A stretch of 64,000 nucleotides of DNA. Origin: CAVOAK01 sp963664465 (GTDB lineage Bacteria > Pseudomonadota > Alphaproteobacteria > UBA8366 > CAVOAK01). Each line of letters begins with the position of its first letter. The stretch's first letter is position 1. This document shows, piece by piece, positions 47,147-54,485 of this stretch. The position numbers and the translations under genes were made by a program. Location: NCBI GenBank assembly GCA_963664465.2, contig CAXXSU010000016.1, positions 106,069 to 170,068 of the forward strand. The letters run 5' to 3'. The notes below the pieces were generated by a model. The model made no database searches, was not told where the DNA came from, and saw only the letters and a program-made list of their open reading frames with translations.

Positions 47147-47184
47147 GAAAAAAGGGCCGGCTGATCAATCAGCCGGCCCTTGCA
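47147..47184 (-). terminator. Rho-independent terminator
   Basis: On the minus strand a GC-rich hairpin (AAGGGCCGGCTGAT and its complement) is followed by a run of Ts. It lies 15 bp after the stop of the solute-binding protein gene and separates it from the NTF2-like gene downstream. Confidence 0.88.
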
Positions 47185-47198
47185 ATGTTCAGAAGAAT

Positions 47199-48047
47199 CT
47201 ATTTCTTCAGTTCGATATCATGCTCTTTGAGCCAATCGAGCGTTCCAAACCAGTACTGGCGTCGTTCTGCCAGGAAGTCTTCGTTCCACTCGATCCAGTT
47301 GTTGATATAGGTCATGAAATCAAAGTCACCTTTGCGCATCGCGAGGGCGGCTGGATTGGGCTGGAGTGGGCTGGTGATCGGCGAATGCAGTCCTTCTGGA
47401 TTGAGATATGTCCACAGGGTCACTTGCGGCCAGCTCGAAGGAACGCCGTGGGCGTTACCATTGAGAACTTCCTGCAGGGCTAACTGCTCGTCATCGAAGA
47501 AGATCCACTTTGCCTTCTGTGTGTAGGCCCGGACCTTGTCGCAAGCCGTGCTGCCACGGCGGCAGGCCATGACGACATCGGGCTTGTTGAAGTCTTCGAT
47601 CGTCTGGAAGTCTTTCGCAATCTTCGTGCTTGCGGCGATCATCGTGCCGGTCCTGTTATAGGTCCGAGAGAAGTTGACCTGAAGGGCTCGCTTCGGGGTT
47701 TTGGACATGCCACCGATGATGATGTCGAATTTGCCCGTGAGCAATGCAGGGATAATGCCGTCCCATGCGGTCGGAACGAACTCAGGCTTAACGCCCATGT
47801 CCTTTGACATCTTTGTGCCGACGTCGATTTCATAACCAATCAACGTGCCCTTCTTGTTACGCATGACCCAGGGCCGGAAGGTCGCGTTGCCGATCTTCAT
47901 GAGGCCGCGTCTCTTGATGGTCTCAAGCGTGCTGTCTTTGGCAAGCGCCTGCGTGGCCGTTTGCGCCAAGGCTGGTGTGGCGACGCCGGCAGCGAGTACT
48001 GCGGCGGCGGCAACCATTGGCAGCCAGAGATTTCTATATGCTTTCAT
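47199..48047 (-). CDS. Amino-acid-type ABC transporter solute-binding protein (SBP_bac_3)
   Basis: A 282-residue periplasmic binding protein with a signal peptide (about 1-28, cleavage after ALA) and the fold motifs LMKIGNATFRPWVM, GYEIDVGTKMSKDM, DIIIGGMSKTPKRALQVNFS. The insert CRRGSTACDK has two cysteines that may pair. Close relative of the binding protein at 36562. No transporter membrane genes nearby. Preceded by a duplicated promoter-like repeat and followed by a terminator, so it forms its own transcription unit. Confidence 0.9.
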   Translation of the reverse strand: MKAYRNLWLPMVAAAAVLAAGVATPALAQTATQALAKDSTLETIKRRGLMKIGNATFRPWVMRNKKGTLIGYEIDVGTKMSKDMGVKPEFVPTAWDGIIPALLTGKFDIIIGGMSKTPKRALQVNFSRTYNRTGTMIAASTKIAKDFQTIEDFNKPDVVMACRRGSTACDKVRAYTQKAKWIFFDDEQLALQEVLNGNAHGVPSSWPQVTLWTYLNPEGLHSPITSPLQPNPAALAMRKGDFDFMTYINNWIEWNEDFLAERRQYWFGTLDWLKEHDIELKK

Positions 48048-48065
48048 CGTTGGTCTCCCGTATTT

Positions 48066-48146
48066 GATTAGAGTGCTGAGTTAGTTGCACATCAACACGT
48101 CCCCGCACTAGATTAGAGCGTTGAGCTTATTGCACATCAACTCGTC
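48066..48146 (-). promoter_or_regulatory. Duplicated promoter upstream of the solute-binding protein gene
   Basis: A 36-bp sequence occurs twice in direct orientation (48066-48101 and 48111-48146, 6 differences, 45-bp period). On the minus strand each copy has TTGATG and TCTAAT separated by exactly 17 nt: -35 at 48095-48090 with -10 at 48072-48067, and -35 at 48140-48135 with -10 at 48117-48112. The near copy would give a leader of about 13 nt with GGGAG before the ATG. Confidence 0.6.
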
Positions 48147-48317
48147 AATGCCAAAGCTTACCCGGAATGTGGCATCTTGCCTACTGCCGCATCTACCGGC
48201 TGGCTGCGGAATTCGTCATCAACGACGCGAATGCGGGAGCTGACAGCATTCGCTGGCGCGAGGCACGGAAACAAGGCCGATAACAACACCGTGCACTGGC
48301 TGAGAGGAGGTATCGCG

Positions 48318-48815
48318 ATGGACCGCCAACAGGAGCGTTTGATCGAGTGGGCATGCCAAAAGGTCATGCGCCAATATTACAAACATGTGGATCAGTATGA
48401 GTATGAGGACGCAGCGGCTTTGTTCACTGAAGATGCAACCTGGAAGGTTATGGGCGTCGACCTGAAGGGACGCGATCAAATTCTCAAGGGTCTATATGAG
48501 GGCCTGCAGAGCGGCACCATTCGCCATGTGCTGACGAATACAGTCGTCACCGTCATCGACGACGACCACGCTGAGGCGCGCTCTTACAACAACATCTATT
48601 ATTCGCCGCGCGCACGTTCAGACGCGGTCGAGGGCGCGCTGCCGTTCGATGGCCCCAACCGCATCTCTGATCACTATGCCTCTTTTGCCCGCACAGACGA
48701 GGGCTGGAAGATGTCGCGCCGCGTCGGACGCGTCATCTTCCGTAGCAAGGGTGAAGAGTTGGCGTTGGAGACCTGGGCCGGCAAGGAAGGCTTGCTGTTG
48801 GATCAGAGTTCTTGA
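48318..48815 (+). CDS. NTF2/SnoaL-like protein, type A (copy A2)
   Basis: A 165-residue member of the local NTF2-like family: IEWACQKVMRQYYKHVDQYEYEDAAAL, GTIRHVLTNTVVTVIDDDHAE, SYNNIYYSPRAR, and the type A C-terminus VIFRSKGEELALETWAGKEG. ATG at 48318 is preceded by AGGAGG. Transcribed together with the type B gene 35 nt downstream. Function unknown; the conserved Asp/His pair suggests an enzyme or ligand-binding role. Confidence 0.83.
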   Translation: MDRQQERLIEWACQKVMRQYYKHVDQYEYEDAAALFTEDATWKVMGVDLKGRDQILKGLYEGLQSGTIRHVLTNTVVTVIDDDHAEARSYNNIYYSPRARSDAVEGALPFDGPNRISDHYASFARTDEGWKMSRRVGRVIFRSKGEELALETWAGKEGLLLDQSS

Positions 48816-48850
48816 CGCGTAAGCGACAAAAATAATTTGGAGGTTTGAAA

Positions 48851-49279
48851 ATGGATCGGGAGCAGGAACGGGAAATCGAGTGGGACTGCCAAAAGGTCCT
48901 GCGCCAGTATTACCACCATGTCGACCAGCGGGAATATGACGAAGCGGTGCTGCTCTTCACGCCTGACGTTCACTGGGTCGTGATGGGGCTCGATCTGCAT
49001 GGCCGTGAGGCGGTGCGGGGTTCATTTGGCGGTCTTGCGGACTCGACCATCCGGCATGTTCTGACCAATACAGTGGTGACGGTAATCGATGAGAACAACG
49101 CCGAAACGATTTCCTATAACTCAATCTATTGCGAAAAGGGGTTTCCAGACGACAGGCCGATCCCGTTCAAAGCCCCCGATCGATTGGGAACGCAACACGC
49201 CAAGCTAAAACGCACTGACGAGGGTTGGCGCATTTCCGAGCGCGGCTCGTCACCAGGATTCAAGCAGGACCGCGGGTAG
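48851..49279 (+). CDS. NTF2/SnoaL-like protein, type B (copy B1)
   Basis: A 142-residue shorter member: IEWDCQKVLRQYYHHVDQREYDEAVLLF, GLDLHGREAVRGSFGGLADSTIRHVLTNTVVTVIDENNAE, CEKGFPDDRPIPFKAPDRLG. Type B lacks the C-terminal extension of type A and has the EKGFPDD signature. ATG at 48851 is preceded by GGAGG. It follows its type A partner and converges with B2. Confidence 0.82.
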   Translation: MDREQEREIEWDCQKVLRQYYHHVDQREYDEAVLLFTPDVHWVVMGLDLHGREAVRGSFGGLADSTIRHVLTNTVVTVIDENNAETISYNSIYCEKGFPDDRPIPFKAPDRLGTQHAKLKRTDEGWRISERGSSPGFKQDRG

Positions 49280-49333
49280 GGCAGAAACTGCCAGTGTGGG
49301 CTGGTCGTCGGCGAGCCGTCGAATTGGCTTGAT

Positions 49334-49756
49334 CTAGTCGCGCGCGAAGGCGCGCTGACCGCCCCGGTAGGCGATCCGCCAGCCTTCATCCGTTCGCACC
49401 ATCTTGTCTATATTTGCACCCAGACGGTTCGGTCCCTCAAACGGGATCGGTCCGTCGTCGGGGAAGCCTTTCTCGACATAGATCGTCACATAAGACGTCG
49501 CGTCCACATGGTCTTCGTCGATCACGTCGACAATTGTATTCGTTAGTACGTGGCGGATGGTCGAGTCCGTAAGTCCGCCAAACGCGTTGCGCACGGCCTC
49601 GCGGCCATGCAGATCGAGCCCCATGATCTGCCAGTTAACGTCTTCTGCAAATAGGTTAACCGCGTCGTCATAATTGCGCTGGTCCATGAGGTGGTAGTAC
49701 TGGCGCAGCACCTTTTGGCAATCCCACTCGATGGCAAGCCTCTGTTCTTCATCCAT
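49334..49756 (-). CDS. NTF2/SnoaL-like protein, type B (copy B2)
   Basis: A 140-residue member very similar to B1: IEWDCQKVLRQYYHLMDQRNYDDAVNLF, GLDLHGREAVRNAFGGLTDSTIRHVLTNTIVDVIDEDHVD and VEKGFPDDGPIPFEGPNRLG. Here the HVDQ motif reads LMDQ, so the Asp is kept. Start at MDEEQ (49756). It lies 33 nt downstream of its type A partner on the minus strand, the mirror image of A2-B1. Confidence 0.82.
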   Translation of the reverse strand: MDEEQRLAIEWDCQKVLRQYYHLMDQRNYDDAVNLFAEDVNWQIMGLDLHGREAVRNAFGGLTDSTIRHVLTNTIVDVIDEDHVDATSYVTIYVEKGFPDDGPIPFEGPNRLGANIDKMVRTDEGWRIAYRGGQRAFARD

Positions 49757-49789
49757 GGCGATGTCCTTCTCCCCGTGACATTTCAAGCT

Positions 49790-50284
49790 CTACTTGGCGG
49801 AGACTTCTTTGCCTTCCTCTTTGGCCCAGGACTCCAGCGCCACTGGTCCGCTCGAGCGTCTGAAAATTACTTTCACGTCTCGTTTGGAAATCAGCCAGCC
49901 CTCATCGGTCAGTACCAGTTCCGTGTAGTTGTCCTCGAGACGATGCGGCCCTTCGAAGGGCAGCGGCCCATCTCCATCTTCGACCCTTGCGCCGGGGACG
50001 TAATAGTCACTGTTGTATGACTTTGAAACCGCGTGGGTCTCATCAATTACGTCGACAACCGTGTTCGTGATGACGTGGGCGATCGTGCCTTCAGCCAGTC
50101 CGGCAACCAGTCCCTTGAGGAGCTCCTCGCGGCCATTCAACTGCACGCCAAGCGCCTGCCACTCAATATCGGGCGTGAAAAGATTTGCAGCCTTCTCGTA
50201 TTCGCGCTGGTCCACATGTTGGTAATACAGCCGCAACACCTTTTGGCATTCCCACTCGATGGTCCGCTCCTGTTTGCGGTCCAT
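49790..50284 (-). CDS. NTF2/SnoaL-like protein, type A (copy A3)
   Basis: A 164-residue member: IEWECQKVLRLYYQHVDQREYEKAANLFTPD, GTIAHVITNTVVDVIDETHAVSKSYN, DYYVPGARVEDGDGPLPFEGPHR and the type A C-terminus VIFRRSSGPVALESWAKEEG. Here the usual RHV reads AHV, so the His is kept. Start by comparison with the family at MDRKQ (50284); a Met five codons upstream is possible. Confidence 0.82.
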   Translation of the reverse strand: MDRKQERTIEWECQKVLRLYYQHVDQREYEKAANLFTPDIEWQALGVQLNGREELLKGLVAGLAEGTIAHVITNTVVDVIDETHAVSKSYNSDYYVPGARVEDGDGPLPFEGPHRLEDNYTELVLTDEGWLISKRDVKVIFRRSSGPVALESWAKEEGKEVSAK

Positions 50285-50386
50285 TCTTCGCTCTCCCATG
50301 TTGCTAGATCCTGGCAACGATAAGACCGTGCCAACGTCAATTCTGTCAACAACCACCGCGTTTGCTTGATGAGCGCCTGAAGCGCG

Positions 50387-51232
50387 TCAGTACGGCGCCT
50401 CGCTTTTGACCGTCACCCGGTAACACAAGCGATCATATTTTTCGATGTCGAACATTGTGGCCCGATGCAGCGCACAGCGGTTATCCCAAAACATCGCATC
50501 GCCAGCCTTCCAATGGTGGGTATAGACAAACTGCGGCTGGGTCGCGAAGTCACGCAGCTCATCGAGGAGCTCGCGGCCTTCACCCACCGGCATGCCTTCC
50601 ATCTCCGCCGCATCGGTGCCGCGAAACCCGAGGAACAGCGCCTTACGGCCCGTCTCGGGGTGGGTTCGAACAACTGGATGCACGACATCCGGCGTCGCAG
50701 CTTTTTGTTCGGGCGTTTGCTTCCGGTCCGTCCAGACAAGCTCCAAATCACGGTTCAGGCTGTAGTTACATTTGAGACCGTCGATTCTCGCCTTCATGTC
50801 TTCCGGCAGTGCCGCATAGGCGGCGGTCATGCTGGCGAAATGCGTGTTGCCCTTTTCCGGCGGAACCTCCTTGGCATAGAACATTGAACCGGCCGCGGTG
50901 TCCCGGTGATAGAAGAAATCGCTGTGCCAGGTTCCGTCCTCCGGCGGATTGCCGATGTATTCCCCATTCTCTTTGATGTTGGAGAAGATAGAGACCTCCG
51001 GGTAATCGGGGTGCGGCGTGCGCGTAAAGTTGTTCCACAACTCGCCGAACCGCCCCACAAAAGCCGTCTGTTGCGGGATTTCCAAATTCTGGCCACGGAA
51101 TAGGAGAATGCCGTGCTCAAGCCAAGCTTGGTGTACGGTTTCGAAGGTTTCGTCGTCCAACGGCCCGCAGAGGTCGATACCGACTGCTTCCGCGCCGAGA
51201 TTTTCGCTCAGAGGTTTGAACTCAACACCCAT
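50387..51232 (-). CDS. TauD/TfdA family Fe(II)/2-oxoglutarate dioxygenase
   Basis: A 281-residue dioxygenase. Iron ligands are His103 and Asp105 (WHSDFFY) and His256 (NRCALHRA), with Arg272 binding oxoglutarate. The segment ALFLGFRGT and the C-terminal WDNRCALHRAT are typical for the TauD family, which cleaves taurine, 2,4-D or similar acids. The exact substrate is unknown. It lies behind the A3/B2 pair, same strand. Confidence 0.9.
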   Translation of the reverse strand: MGVEFKPLSENLGAEAVGIDLCGPLDDETFETVHQAWLEHGILLFRGQNLEIPQQTAFVGRFGELWNNFTRTPHPDYPEVSIFSNIKENGEYIGNPPEDGTWHSDFFYHRDTAAGSMFYAKEVPPEKGNTHFASMTAAYAALPEDMKARIDGLKCNYSLNRDLELVWTDRKQTPEQKAATPDVVHPVVRTHPETGRKALFLGFRGTDAAEMEGMPVGEGRELLDELRDFATQPQFVYTHHWKAGDAMFWDNRCALHRATMFDIEKYDRLCYRVTVKSEAPY

Positions 51233-51375
51233 TGCGCTGGTCTCCCTTGCTTGGAGGTGCTTTCAACCGATCCGCACCAACAACGACTTATGTCGTACAA
51301 TCTAGGCGAGCTTGAAGTCGACGGCAAAACAATTAGTGGAGGAACGGGGTAATCGCATATTCCATCGGCACCGCA

Positions 51376-51537
51376 ATGGTGACGGACCCCAAAGCGCGGC
51401 AAGCGGACGCCAAACGCTCGCGCGACCTGACCAAAGGGCATGGCGGCAAACTCGCCAATCGACGCGGACGCCAGATCGAGGTCGACGACCGTCTCGATTC
51501 GGAGGCTTGGAAAGCAGACACCGTGAATATGAAATGA
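51376..51537 (+). CDS. Possible small coupled ORF before the racemase gene
   Basis: A 53-codon frame with coding-like use of G/C in third positions, highly charged, no recognisable family. Its stop overlaps the racemase ATG (ATGA). A GGAGG at 51338-51342 lies 9 nt before an ATC codon in the same frame, not before the ATG, so an earlier start may have been lost by one base change. It may be a fragment of a decayed gene rather than a functional one. Confidence 0.3.
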   Translation: MVTDPKARQADAKRSRDLTKGHGGKLANRRGRQIEVDDRLDSEAWKADTVNMK

Positions 51538-52208
51538 CCAACCAGCGGATCATAGTCATCAACCCCAACTCGACCGAAGAGGTCACCCAGGCGATCGATC
51601 GCGCGCTCGATCCCTTGCGGATGGCGGGCGGGCCCGAGTTCGACTGTGTAACGCTTGCCGAAGGGCCGCCGGGGATCGAATCGCAGGCGGACGTGGAAAG
51701 CGTCGTCGCACCCATCTGCCAGCTTGTCCGCGCCCGCGACAACGACGCGGCGGCGTTCGTGATTGCCTGCTACAGCGATCCAGGTCTGCAGGCGGCGCGA
51801 GAAACGACAGCGCGGCCGGTCTTCGGCATTGCCGAATGCGCCATGCTGACCGCGCTCACCAAAGGCGAACGCTTTGGCCTCATCTCGATTCTCGAAAGCG
51901 GGGTTCAGCGCCATCTGCGCTACGTGCGCCAGCTCGGGCTGAGCGAGCGATTCGCCGGCGATGTGCCGGTCGGTTTTGGCGTCACCGAGCTCGCGGACGA
52001 ACCCGTCGTGCTCGGGCGAATGATCGAGACCGGCCAGCGCCTGCGCGACCAACATGGCGCCGACGTCTTGATCTTCGGGTGTGCCGGCATGGCGAACTAT
52101 CGCGACCGGGTCGAGGAGAGCGTCGGCCTGCCGGTCGTCGAGCCTTCGCAGGCCGCAGCAACCATGGCGCTTGGCGCGGTGCGCTGCGAATCGGCGTTGG
52201 AGTCATGA
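51534..52208 (+). CDS. Aspartate/glutamate/hydantoin racemase family protein
   Basis: A 224-residue racemase of the Asp/Glu/hydantoin type. Two catalytic cysteines are in place: Cys79 (VIACYSDPG) and Cys183 (FGCAGMANY). The N-terminus IIVINPNSTEEVT is typical of the hydantoin/allantoin racemase branch. Next to D-hydantoinase and D-carbamoylase genes, hydantoin racemisation is the likely role. I choose the ATG at 51534; upstream sequence in frame does not look like the family. Stop overlaps the next gene (ATGA). Confidence 0.87.
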   Translation: MTNQRIIVINPNSTEEVTQAIDRALDPLRMAGGPEFDCVTLAEGPPGIESQADVESVVAPICQLVRARDNDAAAFVIACYSDPGLQAARETTARPVFGIAECAMLTALTKGERFGLISILESGVQRHLRYVRQLGLSERFAGDVPVGFGVTELADEPVVLGRMIETGQRLRDQHGADVLIFGCAGMANYRDRVEESVGLPVVEPSQAAATMALGAVRCESALES

Positions 52209-52813
52209 AGCCAAATGCTGTCTTCGTGTATAGCGTCCTAACGGCTCTAGCGGTTTCCGGTCTCGCCCGCGCTGACGTCGCGGACGGTATCAACGCACTC
52301 GATAGCGGTGACTATGCGACAGCGCTGCGCGAATTTCGTGCGGCCGCCGATAACGGCAACGCCGAAGCCCAGTTCAGGCTTGGCTACATGAACCAGGTTG
52401 GCGGCGGAGTCCCGGTCGACGATGTGCAAGCGGTAACTTGGTACAAGAAAGCCGCGGTATCGGGACATGCAGGCGCGCAGGCCTATCTCGGCGGCATCTA
52501 TGCCGATGGTTTTGCCGTGCTGCAGGACCATGAAGAATCTGTGAAATGGTTCCAGATGGCGGCCGATCAGGGCGACGCGCTCGGTCAACTTTCGCTTGGC
52601 GTCGCCTACACGAACGGGCGGGGTACTGGTCAGGACTATCTTCTCGCCTACATGTGGAACGAGCTTGCCGCCAACCAATCGGCGGACGAGTGGGTACAGC
52701 AACAGGCGATAAAGCTCCGCCTCGCTATGTTCAAACAATTGACTCCGGCGCAGGTCACCGAGGCGCGGAGATTGGCCCAGGAGTGGAAGCCGAAAGTGTC
52801 TGGTGGTAAGTAG
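52205..52813 (+). CDS. Sel1-repeat exported protein
   Basis: A 202-residue protein with a signal peptide (about 1-23) and three to four Sel1/TPR-like helical repeats (DYATALREFRAAADNGNAEAQFRLGYM, AVTWYKKAAVSGHAGAQAYLGGIYADG, SVKWFQMAADQGDALGQLSLGVAYTNGRG). Such repeats mediate protein contacts in the periplasm. It is translationally coupled to the racemase gene by ATGA, although the two functions have no obvious link. Confidence 0.85.
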   Translation: MKPNAVFVYSVLTALAVSGLARADVADGINALDSGDYATALREFRAAADNGNAEAQFRLGYMNQVGGGVPVDDVQAVTWYKKAAVSGHAGAQAYLGGIYADGFAVLQDHEESVKWFQMAADQGDALGQLSLGVAYTNGRGTGQDYLLAYMWNELAANQSADEWVQQQAIKLRLAMFKQLTPAQVTEARRLAQEWKPKVSGGK

Positions 52814-52823
52814 TTGCTAGCTG

Positions 52824-53505
52824 CTAGCCATCGCCCTCGGGCCGCTTCGCGCACCATTCCTCATAGCTCATCAGCGGCATTTCGAAGCGCTCGGCCGTCT
52901 TGGTGTAGAGCGCGCGGTGGAGGCGGCCGATTGGGTGATAGGCCTCTTCATTGATGTGGTGCGTTTTGGGATCGACGAGGCCGTCACGGGCGTGGAGATG
53001 GATGACCTCGCCAATCATCAGCGTGCGGTTCTTGTCGCCAACCTCGATTGACTGATATTTGCGGCATTCGAGACTCACCGGGGCTTCGGCAATGCGCGCG
53101 GCCTGGACTTCGGCTGCGGGTGCGAGCGTAAAGCCGCAGGGGTTGATTTCGCTTTCGCCCGGCGGGAATTCGATGGCGCATAGGGTCATCCGCTCGGCAA
53201 TCGATTCATCGACGAGATTGACGACGAACTCACCGGTCTCTTCGATCGACGAGATTGACGACGAACTCACCGGTCTCTTCGATGTTGGCCGTGGTATCCT
53301 TAGGCGTGCCGTCGGTTCGCCCGCCGAGACCGAGCATGACGAGCGCCGGATCTTCGCTGAATACGTTGAAGAAGCTGAACGGTGCCGCGTTATCGACGCC
53401 GGCCTTGCTGCGCGTGGTGACGAGCGCGATCGGCCGGGGCACGACAAAGCCGATCAACAGTTTGTAGCGCTGGTCCGGCGCGAGCGTCTGAAAATCGAAA
53501 TGCAT
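52824..53505 (-). pseudogene. Flavin reductase-like gene broken by a 37-bp tandem duplication
   Basis: Two overlapping frames together encode one flavin-reductase-type FMN-binding protein (DIM6/NTAB): the 5' part has RYKLLIGFVVPRPIALVTT and FNVFSEDPALVMLGLG; the 3' part has CAIEFPPGESEINPCG, SLECRKYQ and IGEVIHLHARDG. The switch occurs exactly at a perfect 37-bp direct duplication (53208-53244 and 53245-53281), which repeats IEETGEFVVNLVD and shifts the frame. Deleting one copy restores a 214-residue protein of normal length. Confidence 0.9.
53208..53281. repeat. Perfect 37-bp tandem duplication inside the flavin reductase gene
   Basis: Two identical adjacent 37-bp copies, each beginning ATCGACGAGATTGACGACG. 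Because 37 is not a multiple of three the duplication causes a frameshift; identity of the copies indicates a recent event. Confidence 0.95.
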
Positions 53506-53509
53506 CGAC

Positions 53510-54469
53510 CTATTTCCCCTCCGGCGGCAGGATCGCGCCCGTGCGCTCGGTTATCAGCTTATAGTGCTCGATCCGGCGGTGCTTTTCGAAGTTGAAGATG
53601 TTCTGCTTGATGTTGTTGCCGAAGTCGAAATCGCAATCGTATTGCAGGACCTCGTCCTCTTCGGTTACCGCCAGGGCGACGATTTCGCCGGTTGGCGCGA
53701 CGATGCAGGATTCGGCAACCAAGCCGAAGCCATCCTCACGGCCGCCCTTGGCCGCACCGATGACCCAAGTGCCGTTCTGATAGGCGCCTGCCTGCATGGA
53801 GAGATGGTTGTGGAAACTGCGCAGCTGCGCCGGTTCGTCCCAGTGAATGTTGTCGGTCGGCAGGTTGTAGCCGAGCATCACCATCTCCACGCCCTGCAGG
53901 CCCATCACGCGATAGGTTTCCGGCCAACGCCGGTCGTTGCAGATGCACATGCCCATGATGCCGTTGGCCCATGAATTGTAGGGCGCGCGCCAGACCGGAA
54001 AGCCGAGATCGCCGACCTCGAAATACTTCTTCTCGAGATGCTGGAAAGCTGCCTCCGGCAGGTGTTCTTCGTGACCGGGAAGGTGAACCTTGCGGTACTT
54101 GCCGATGATTTTGCCGTCCGGCCCAACAAGAATGCAGGTGTTGTAGCGTCGCCGTTCGCCGTTTTCCTCCGCGAGCTCGGCGTAACCCAGACAGAACCCG
54201 ACGCCAAGTTCGGCGGCTGCCTCGAACAGCGGCCGCGTCACGTCGTTGGGCATTTCGCGCTCGAAAAAGGCGTCGATCTCGTCGTCGTCTTCCATCCAGT
54301 AGCGCGGGAAAAAAGTCGTCAGGGCAAGTTCAGGGAAGACCACGAGCTTGCAGCCGCCGGCATGAGCCTCGCGCAGCATCGTCAGCAACCGCGCAACGAC
54401 GCTGTCGCGGCTGTCGGCCAGGTGGATCGGCCCCAACTGCGCGCAAGCAACTCTGACTCGTCGTGACAC
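53510..54469 (-). CDS. N-carbamoyl-D-amino-acid hydrolase (D-carbamoylase)
   Basis: A nitrilase-superfamily enzyme that hydrolyses N-carbamoyl-D-amino acids to D-amino acids, CO2 and ammonia. The 319 residues align well with the known Agrobacterium enzyme: Glu47 in FPELALTTFFPR, Lys127 in KYRKVHLPGH and Cys177 in CNDRRWPE form the catalytic triad, and SMQAGAYQNGTW is conserved. It lies 16 bp downstream of the hydantoinase gene, whose product it would use. Confidence 0.93.
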   Translation of the reverse strand: MSRRVRVACAQLGPIHLADSRDSVVARLLTMLREAHAGGCKLVVFPELALTTFFPRYWMEDDDEIDAFFEREMPNDVTRPLFEAAAELGVGFCLGYAELAEENGERRRYNTCILVGPDGKIIGKYRKVHLPGHEEHLPEAAFQHLEKKYFEVGDLGFPVWRAPYNSWANGIMGMCICNDRRWPETYRVMGLQGVEMVMLGYNLPTDNIHWDEPAQLRSFHNHLSMQAGAYQNGTWVIGAAKGGREDGFGLVAESCIVAPTGEIVALAVTEEDEVLQYDCDFDFGNNIKQNIFNFEKHRRIEHYKLITERTGAILPPEGK

Positions 54470-54485
54470 GATCTCGTCTCGTCTT

